A program made the translations under genes and the position numbers. This document shows positions 1 to 5,630 of a stretch of DNA of 7,067 nt, piece after piece; positions within the stretch are counted from its first letter, which is position 1, and each line of letters opens with the position of its first letter. This DNA comes from Proteobacteria bacterium UBA6522. Its GTDB lineage: Bacteria > Pseudomonadota > Gammaproteobacteria > Steroidobacterales > Rariloculaceae. The notes beneath the pieces are model-generated. The model saw nothing but the letters and a program-made list of their open reading frames with translations. It made no database searches and was not told the origin of the DNA. Location: assembly GCA_002434915.1 (NCBI GenBank), contig DJLG01000007.1, positions 1 through 7,067 on the forward strand, in the 5' to 3' direction.

Positions 1-1248
1 CATGGTATTGAACGTTCAAAAGTAGCTATTTGTGGTGCCTTAAGCATGATAATTTTTGGCCAAATATTTGGGTTTTATAACCCTGAGCAAGCCATTGAAG
101 CAATAGATTGGAATGTTATTTTCTTATTAGCTGGAATGATGACGATTGTTTCAGTCATGATACCTACGGGTGGGTTTGATTGGATGGCTTACAAGATTGC
201 AGCCCTAAGTAAAGGGCGACAGTTTTACATGTTGGTCTTATTGGGTACTTCCATTACGGTTTTGTCTCTCCTTTTAGATAATGTAACGACCGTCGTTATA
301 TTTGGACCTCTGATTATTCTTATTGCTAAGGCCCAGAAAATTTCCCCTGTGCCCTATCTTTTAGGCGCAGCGCTGCTTGCCGATACCGGGGGTATTGCCA
401 CGTTGGTGGGTGATCCACCAAATATAATGATTGGCTCAGCCGCTGAGATAACCTTTAATAACTTTGCTATTCACATGTTCCCAATAACTTTGGTGTCATG
501 GTTGGTGGTTCTGTTTCTTTTAAAGTACTTATTCAAAAACGAGCTTGCGGTTAAACCAGCTGATGCCAACATGGATGAAGTCAAGGTGGCAGACCCAAGG
601 CTTTGGAAGGCATCTATTGCGATCCTGATAATCATGACTGGATTATTTATGGCACATAATGCGCTTCACTGGGAACCATGGTTTGTTGCCATTCTTGGTA
701 TGACAGGGTTGGTTATGGTATCTCGCAGTGTGGAGATGGATCGTGCCTTGGAGCATGTGGAATTTACTCTTTTAATTTTCTTCCTAGGTTTGTTTATGAT
801 TATTGGTGGGGTTGAGCATAGCCAGTTCTTGATGTGGATAGGTATGTTCATAACACCATTTGTTGAATCTGATCTGATATTAGCAACCATATTGCTGATG
901 TGGGTGGGTGCATTTCTCTCAGCGGCAATCGATAACATTCCTTTTACCGCAGCCATGATTCCAATTATTCTGGGTATGGAAGCTCAAGGCATTCCCGTAG
1001 CACCACTTTGGTGGGGCTTGGCTATGGGCGTAGGTTTGGGTGGTAATGGTACTCATATCGGTTCTACCGCTAATGTTTTTATTGTGACGATTTCAGAGCG
1101 TTTAGCTCGTGAAACGGGTGATAAAAGTCTGGCGATTACCCCAGGCCTCTGGTTTAGAAAAGGCTTTCCTGTAATGCTGATCACTCTTTGCGTTTCTACA
1201 GTTCTTTTTTGGGCATTTTTTGATTTTTATGCTCAGCCTGTTAATTAG
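1..1248 (+). CDS. ArsB/NhaD-type (P-protein-like) ion transporter, 5' partial
   Basis: The frame is open from base 1, so this is the C-terminal 415 residues of a longer protein; the ATG at 46 is internal (the preceding codons read HGIERSKVAICGALS). It is a very hydrophobic polytopic inner-membrane protein with about nine or ten membrane segments and one hydrophilic central loop near visible residues 177-203. The two halves carry matching motifs, as expected for the inverted-repeat fold of the ion transporter superfamily: DNVTT (from D93) pairs with DNIPFT (from D311), and GDPPNIMIGSA (from G137) pairs with GNGTHIGSTAN (from G348). IDWNVIF at 35-41 is also typical. The GDPPN form is closer to P-protein/ArsB-like permeases than to true NhaD. 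Substrate (arsenite, Na+/H+, other anion) cannot be decided from sequence. ArsB is about 430 residues, so probably only a short N-terminal piece is missing. There is no evident link to the polysaccharide genes downstream. Confidence 0.9.
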   Translation, partial: HGIERSKVAICGALSMIIFGQIFGFYNPEQAIEAIDWNVIFLLAGMMTIVSVMIPTGGFDWMAYKIAALSKGRQFYMLVLLGTSITVLSLLLDNVTTVVIFGPLIILIAKAQKISPVPYLLGAALLADTGGIATLVGDPPNIMIGSAAEITFNNFAIHMFPITLVSWLVVLFLLKYLFKNELAVKPADANMDEVKVADPRLWKASIAILIIMTGLFMAHNALHWEPWFVAILGMTGLVMVSRSVEMDRALEHVEFTLLIFFLGLFMIIGGVEHSQFLMWIGMFITPFVESDLILATILLMWVGAFLSAAIDNIPFTAAMIPIILGMEAQGIPVAPLWWGLAMGVGLGGNGTHIGSTANVFIVTISERLARETGDKSLAITPGLWFRKGFPVMLITLCVSTVLFWAFFDFYAQPVN

Positions 1249-1291
1249 TTCTGAGATATTTTGCAATCAATATATTGGCTTTGAATTTATT

Positions 1292-1300
1292 GGTAGCATG
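1292..1300 (+). promoter_or_regulatory. ops/JUMPstart-like word GGTAGCATG
   Basis: GGTAGCATG lies 44 nt before the GTG start of the first polysaccharide gene. It matches 8 of 9 positions of the 3' part of the E. coli ops element (GGCGGTAGCGTG), which pauses RNA polymerase and recruits the antiterminator RfaH in leaders of capsule and LPS operons. The 5' GGC of ops is not preserved (ATT here), and that includes the upstream G of the pause consensus. The position fits the role, but a 9-bp word can arise by chance. Confidence 0.25.
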
Positions 1301-1305
1301 TAAAG

Positions 1306-1325
1306 TCTTCTCATTTTAGAGAAGA
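1306..1325. repeat. Perfect 7-bp inverted repeat in the epimerase leader
   Basis: TCTTCTC (1306-1312) and GAGAAGA (1319-1325) are exact reverse complements around a 6-nt ATTTTA loop. No U-tract follows on either strand (the + strand continues ATGAATTG), so it does not look like an intrinsic terminator. It ends 19 nt before the GTG start and could act as a leader hairpin near the ribosome site or as an operator. The match is seen directly; any function is inference. Confidence 0.5.
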
Positions 1326-1344
1326 ATGAATTGAAGCGTGAATC

Positions 1345-2355
1345 GTGAAAATCCTGATAACTGGAGCTGCTGGATTTATCGGTTATCACACTTCAAAAGC
1401 GTTATTAGCTCGTGGTGATGAGGTTGTCGGTCTCGACAACCTCAATAACTACTATGACGTCAGCCTGAAGCATTCCCGTCTAGATATTCTTAAGAAAGAG
1501 CCTGGTTTTAAGTTTGTTGAGCTTGATCTTTCAGATCGAGACTCTGTCGCAGAACTATTTGCAGTGAGAGGCTTCCAAAGAGTCGTGCATTTGGGCGCAC
1601 AAGCTGGTGTACGTTACAGTTTAAAGAATCCATATGCTTACTTGGACAGTAATCTTGCTGGCATGTTAACTGTGCTTGAAGGGTGTAGGCACAACAATAT
1701 TGAACACTTGGTTTATGCTTCCTCAAGCTCTGTTTATGGTGCTAATACCTTGATGCCATTCTCAGTTAATCATAATGTGGATCACCCTTTATCACTCTAT
1801 GCGGCTACAAAAAAGTCAAATGAACTTATGGCCCATAGCTATTCAAGCCTTTATGAACTTCCAGTTACTGGTTTAAGGTTTTTTACTGTTTATGGACCTT
1901 TTGGCCGACCGGATATGGCGCTATCTATTTTTACGAAATGCATTGTAGAGGGTAAGCCAATAGATTTATTTAACTATGGTAATCATAGGCGGGATTTTAC
2001 TTATATTGATGACATCGTTAGTGGAGTTATCGGTTCGTTAGATAGTATTGCTAAAACAGACTCTCTGTGGAAAAGCGACAGACCAAATCCTGCCAGTAGC
2101 AATGCTCCCTATCGCCTTTATAATATTGGGAATCAGAGCCCGGTTGAATTAATAAAATATGTGGAAGTATTAGAGAATTGCTTAGGCCGTACTGCCAAGA
2201 AGAATATGTTACCCCTTCAGCCAGGGGATGTGGAGGATACTTGGGCCGACATAGAGGAATTTGTAACTTATATGGGGTACAAACCGGCTACGCCTATAGA
2301 AGAGGGCGTGAAGAATTTTGTAGATTGGTATATTGATTACTATAAGATTGTTTGA
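1345..2355 (+). CDS. UDP-glucuronate 4-epimerase (NAD-dependent SDR)
   Basis: A 336-residue extended short-chain dehydrogenase/reductase, the normal length for UDP-sugar 4-epimerases. The Rossmann NAD site GAAGFIG is at residues 7-13, with acidic D31 in the following VVGLDNLNNYYD stretch. The catalytic set is a Ser within SSSSVYG (126-132) plus Y152 and K156 in YAATK. GVRYSLKNP and GRPDMA (187-192), followed by RRDFTYIDDIV, are hallmarks of UDP-glucuronate 4-epimerases (CapI/LspL type), unlike the UDP-GlcNAc epimerase pattern. Predicted reaction in the cytosol: UDP-glucuronate to UDP-galacturonate for polysaccharide assembly. The GTG start puts the glycine motif at the usual distance from the N-terminus (MKILITG) and has a weak GAAG ribosome site 8 nt upstream. 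No in-frame ATG gives a better start. It is the first gene after the transporter, and pgi follows 59 bp later. Epimerase class is firm; exact substrate is likely but not proven. Confidence 0.88.
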   Translation: MKILITGAAGFIGYHTSKALLARGDEVVGLDNLNNYYDVSLKHSRLDILKKEPGFKFVELDLSDRDSVAELFAVRGFQRVVHLGAQAGVRYSLKNPYAYLDSNLAGMLTVLEGCRHNNIEHLVYASSSSVYGANTLMPFSVNHNVDHPLSLYAATKKSNELMAHSYSSLYELPVTGLRFFTVYGPFGRPDMALSIFTKCIVEGKPIDLFNYGNHRRDFTYIDDIVSGVIGSLDSIAKTDSLWKSDRPNPASSNAPYRLYNIGNQSPVELIKYVEVLENCLGRTAKKNMLPLQPGDVEDTWADIEEFVTYMGYKPATPIEEGVKNFVDWYIDYYKIV

Positions 2356-2364
2356 TAACCAGAT

Positions 2365-2389
2365 AGACAAAACATCAATGGACTTGTCT
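2365..2389. repeat. Weak inverted repeat between epimerase gene and pgi
   Basis: AGACAA (2365-2370) and TTGTCT (2384-2389) are complementary around a 13-nt loop, followed by a pyrimidine-rich run to about 2404. It resembles a poor intrinsic terminator: the stem is only 6 bp, AT-rich, and the tail is T/C rather than a T run. At most it would attenuate read-through into pgi. Confidence 0.2.
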
Positions 2390-2414
2390 TTCTCATCTCT
2401 TCTTGGATGTATGA

Positions 2415-4010
2415 ATGACTAATAAAACCTATGGTCCGCAGACTTTAGCTTGGTCTGAGTTAAAAGAAAAAGCCGTTTCGCTGAGTACAACTAGCATTGC
2501 ATCAATGTTTAGTGATGATCCCGCGCGTGGCGAGAAATTTTCTCGGGAATCAGCAGGTATTTTCTTTGATTTTAGTCGGCAGCATCTCGATTCTGAGGCC
2601 TTAGAATCTCTTGTGACACTTGCTGACCAGACGAATGTGAAAGAGGGAGTTGAAAGAATGTTCTCTGGCCAAAATATAAATAAAACCGAAGATCGCCCAG
2701 CGATGCATATTGCTCTTCGTCGACCAGTTGATTACTCAACTTATGTAGGAAAAAAAAATGTGATGCCTCTTGTGGCAGAAGAACAAAAAAAAATGTATTT
2801 GCTAGTTGATCAATTAAGGTCTGGTGCCCTTAAAGGATTTTCCGGCAATCCAATTACTGATGTTGTTAATATTGGAATCGGTGGTTCACATATAGGACCG
2901 CTTATGGCAACTGATGCATTAAAGGAGTATCGAACTTCTGATTTGAAGGTACATTTTATTTCAGGCGTTGGTGGATTAGAGCTTTTCGATGTGCTTAATC
3001 AAGTTCAAGTTGATACAACATTATTCATTGTATGTTCAAAAAGTTTTGTAACGTCTGAAACTTTGATGAATGCTCAAGTTGTAAAGGATTTACTTTATTC
3101 TGCAGGGGGAACGTATGCAGTGGAGAACCAGATTATTGGTGTTTCATCTAATCATAAGGCGATGGATAAGTTTGGAATAGCTCCAAACAAACAATTTGTA
3201 TTGTGGAGTTGGGTAGGTGGTCGTTATTCCATATGGTCGGGTGTAGGGCTTGCGCTAGCATTGATTATTGGTTGGGAGCACTTTGAAAGTTTTCTTGCAG
3301 GTGCGCATGAGATGGACGAACATTTTTTTGAAGCACCGATAGATGAGAATTTACCAATCCTGCTTGCCTTGATTGGAATATGGAACCGTAATTTTCAAGA
3401 AATTAGTAATCATGCGATTTTGCCCTACTATCACCGGCTTCGATTTTTGCCGACCTACCTTCAGCAGCTTGAAATGGAGAGCAATGGAAAATCCGTTAGA
3501 CGTAATGGTGAACCAGTGCAATGCGAGACTTGCCCGATTATTTGGGGAGAGCTTGGTTCAAATGCTCAGCATTCTTTTTACCAGCTTCTTCATCAGGGGA
3601 CTGAGAAGGTATCGATTGATTTTTTTCTCCCAGTTTTATCAGGTATGCGAAATCAAGAAAGCCATGATGTTTTAGTGGCAAATTGTTTAGCGCAAAGTTG
3701 GGCTTTAGCTGAAGGTGACCCTGAAGGTAAGGGTGGTTCTCCACATCAGCATTATTCTGGTGATCGCCCAAGTTCACTAATTTTGTTTCAACGACTTGAT
3801 CCTGCAATGCTTGGAAGATTACTTGCGTTGTATGAACATAAGGTTTATGTGCAGGGTTTAATTTGGGATATAAATAGCTTTGATCAGTGGGGGGTGCAGC
3901 TTGGTAAACGCTTGACAACTGGAATGGAAAAAAATATATCAGATAAAAAAACAGTTGCCCCCCAGCCCTTGAAATCAGCTCTTATGCAATTTCATAAATG
4001 GAGAATTTAA
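2415..4010 (+). CDS. pgi: Glucose-6-phosphate isomerase
   Basis: Interconverts glucose-6-phosphate and fructose-6-phosphate in the cytosol; at 531 residues it is slightly shorter than E. coli Pgi (549). By alignment to known PGI landmarks the catalytic set is present: S158 in GIGGS, S208-K209 of the phosphate loop, R270 in VGGRYS, E355 in MESNGK, H386 in AQHSFYQ, Q491 and K498 in FDQWGVQLGK. Several positions usually near-invariant differ: the Glu of the C-terminal signature GVELGK is Gln (Q495), SNVDGTH is replaced by SGVGGLE (183-189), SKTFTTQET by SKSFVTSET (208-216), TGPIIWG by TCPIIWG (372-378), and the Asp before WVGGR by Ser. It therefore looks like a divergent, possibly locus-dedicated copy. 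The ATG start has GGA 7 nt upstream. The gene sits between the sugar epimerase and wzi, consistent with feeding UDP-sugar synthesis, as gpi does in Acinetobacter K loci. Two A9 tracts lie inside the coding region. Confidence 0.95.
   Translation: MTNKTYGPQTLAWSELKEKAVSLSTTSIASMFSDDPARGEKFSRESAGIFFDFSRQHLDSEALESLVTLADQTNVKEGVERMFSGQNINKTEDRPAMHIALRRPVDYSTYVGKKNVMPLVAEEQKKMYLLVDQLRSGALKGFSGNPITDVVNIGIGGSHIGPLMATDALKEYRTSDLKVHFISGVGGLELFDVLNQVQVDTTLFIVCSKSFVTSETLMNAQVVKDLLYSAGGTYAVENQIIGVSSNHKAMDKFGIAPNKQFVLWSWVGGRYSIWSGVGLALALIIGWEHFESFLAGAHEMDEHFFEAPIDENLPILLALIGIWNRNFQEISNHAILPYYHRLRFLPTYLQQLEMESNGKSVRRNGEPVQCETCPIIWGELGSNAQHSFYQLLHQGTEKVSIDFFLPVLSGMRNQESHDVLVANCLAQSWALAEGDPEGKGGSPHQHYSGDRPSSLILFQRLDPAMLGRLLALYEHKVYVQGLIWDINSFDQWGVQLGKRLTTGMEKNISDKKTVAPQPLKSALMQFHKWRI
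2750..2793. repeat. Paired A9 homopolymer tracts inside pgi
   Basis: Nine consecutive A occur at 2750-2758 and again at 2785-2793, both followed by TG, only 26 bp apart, within codons 112-127 of pgi. Tracts of this length are prone to polymerase slippage. The present sequence keeps pgi in frame through both. Confidence 0.9.
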
Positions 4011-4090
4011 GGGTGCTTTGGGTGCTACATCTTCAGTCTGATTCGGATTGCAGTCGATGCCAGTATGCGAGCTGGATATTGTTTTTTGTT

Positions 4091-5581
4091 ATGGCAAAGT
4101 GTTTTCTAAATATATTGGTATTTATTGCTTTAGTTTGTCTAAGCTACAAGCCGGCTTTTAGTGAGCCCTGGCTTTCACCTGGTGATATGTTAGTAAGAAG
4201 CGACCTTCAGTTGCTTGCAGATGAAGGTTTGCTGAAAGTTCCTCTTAATACTTGGCCTATATCTCTAGCAAATGTTGATGCTAGCCTGGTGGGTGTAAAT
4301 GTTAGTCAAGAAAACCCTTTAGTTGCCCGGGCACTACAACGGATTCGTGGGAGATTAAACAATGAATCTAGGACAAATGAGGTTGTAGTTAGAAGTTATG
4401 TAGGTGTGTCAAGTAAGCCAGGTACGGTGCGAACCTTTGAATATACTCCTCGTGAAGAATCAGAGGTGGGGGGTGCTATATCTTGGATGGGACGACGTTT
4501 TGCTATTAAGGCCCAGGGGACAAGAGTATGGAACCCATTAGATAAAGATTCTTTTCGTCCAGATGGTTCCTATATTGGTGCTGTAGTAGGTAATTGGATG
4601 CTAGCAGCTGGTTACCCGGAACGATGGTGGGGACCAGGCTGGGATGGCAGCTTGATTTTGTCAACTAACGCCCGCCCGGGCCCTCAATTTTCTATAAAAA
4701 GAAATATAACTATGCCATTCAATTCTAGTTGGTTGAAATGGATTGGACCTTGGTCTTTAACCTCATTTTCTGAGCAATTAGATGATGATCGTTTTCTTAA
4801 GGATGCTATGTTATTTGGAATGAGAATGACAGTGATGCCAGCAGATGGCTTAGAGATTGGGTTATCACGCACTGCTCAATGGTGTGGAACTGGCAGATCT
4901 TGTGATGCTAGTACCTTTGTGGATCTTTTGCTTGGTCATGATAACGAAGGTGTAAATGTCAGTTGGGATCAGGAGCCTGGGAATCAGTTAGCCGGGGTAG
5001 ATCTTCGTTGGGTTTCTCCGGTTGGTGATTCTTCATATGCTACTTATCTCCAATGGATTGGTGAAGATACCAGGCAGGGCGGGCCAGAGATTGGAAGTTG
5101 GCTTCGGCAGTTAGGACTTGAGTTTTGGGGGACTATTCCCGGTTTGAATTGGCAGCATAGGTCTCATATTGAATGGACAGATACCACATGTCGAGAAGGC
5201 GGAATCGGCTTTAGTAAAAGAAAGCTTAATTGTGCCTATAACCATGCGCGCTATAGAACGGGATATCGATATCGCGGACGTACTATTGGGCATGGAATCG
5301 ATAGTGATAGTCTTTCCTCTTCAATTGGTTCCACTTTAATAGATTCAAAAGGTAATAGTATGAATCTATTGGCAAGATATATGGACATAAACCGAGATGG
5401 CCAAGAGAATCCAGTATTCTCTGTTAAGCAAAAAATCTCAGAAATGTCTTTTTCTTATAATAGACGCTTTAATTTAGGAACAGCTTCTATAGGTATAATA
5501 TATAGCCACCTCAGAGAACGGGTAGTTGGGGGCAGCACAAAAGCAGATATAGAGTGGTGGGCTAGTTTTCAAATGAATTGA
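4091..5581 (+). CDS. wzi: Wzi-family capsule assembly outer-membrane protein
   Basis: Predicted outer-membrane beta-barrel that binds capsular polysaccharide at the cell surface. From the ATG at 4091 the precursor is 496 residues, near E. coli Wzi (479). Residues 1-24 form a signal peptide (hydrophobic core 5-18, likely cleavage after AFS, mature start EPWLSPGDM). Family hallmarks follow: LSPGD and SDLQLLADEG near the mature N-terminus, TWPIS, WWGPGWDGSLILSTNARP (179-196), and near the C-terminus YNHARYRTGYRYRGRTIGH then D-S-D-S. The same frame runs back to an ATG at 3998, overlapping pgi by 13 bp. That start would put 31 mostly polar residues before the signal peptide and has no ribosome site, so 4091 is preferred. 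Even there the nearest GGA is 14 nt away, so translation may be coupled to pgi. The function is assigned by family; binding specificity is unknown. Confidence 0.88.
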   Translation: MAKCFLNILVFIALVCLSYKPAFSEPWLSPGDMLVRSDLQLLADEGLLKVPLNTWPISLANVDASLVGVNVSQENPLVARALQRIRGRLNNESRTNEVVVRSYVGVSSKPGTVRTFEYTPREESEVGGAISWMGRRFAIKAQGTRVWNPLDKDSFRPDGSYIGAVVGNWMLAAGYPERWWGPGWDGSLILSTNARPGPQFSIKRNITMPFNSSWLKWIGPWSLTSFSEQLDDDRFLKDAMLFGMRMTVMPADGLEIGLSRTAQWCGTGRSCDASTFVDLLLGHDNEGVNVSWDQEPGNQLAGVDLRWVSPVGDSSYATYLQWIGEDTRQGGPEIGSWLRQLGLEFWGTIPGLNWQHRSHIEWTDTTCREGGIGFSKRKLNCAYNHARYRTGYRYRGRTIGHGIDSDSLSSSIGSTLIDSKGNSMNLLARYMDINRDGQENPVFSVKQKISEMSFSYNRRFNLGTASIGIIYSHLRERVVGGSTKADIEWWASFQMN

Positions 5582-5630
5582 ACCTTGCTCGCCTTTGTTA
5601 TGATCGATATTATGTGGTTGGATAGTTTCA

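Noticed and set aside
1261..1290. Promoter-like pair TTGCAA (1261) and ATTTAT (1285) upstream of the epimerase
   Set aside because: The -10 box matches only half of the consensus and the AT-rich region offers several equally poor alternatives, such as TATATT at 1271 without a good -35. A promoter is plausible here but cannot be placed.
1306..1325. Inverted repeat considered as an intrinsic terminator for the transporter gene
   Set aside because: The stem is only 7 bp and no T-run follows on either strand, so it is recorded as a repeat only.
3373..3675. 100-codon + strand open frame in another frame of pgi
   Set aside because: It overlaps the region encoding the E355 and H386 motifs of Pgi, and its product has no recognisable features.
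3889..3894. G6 run in pgi (and another G6 at 4468-4473 in wzi) as phase-variation sites
   Set aside because: Six G is short for slippage switching, and the runs fall on ordinary Trp/Gly/Val codons.
3538..3918. 126-codon open frame on the minus strand within pgi
   Set aside because: Fully antisense to a well-supported Pgi coding region; its translation shows no recognisable domain and no ribosome site. It is an antisense shadow.
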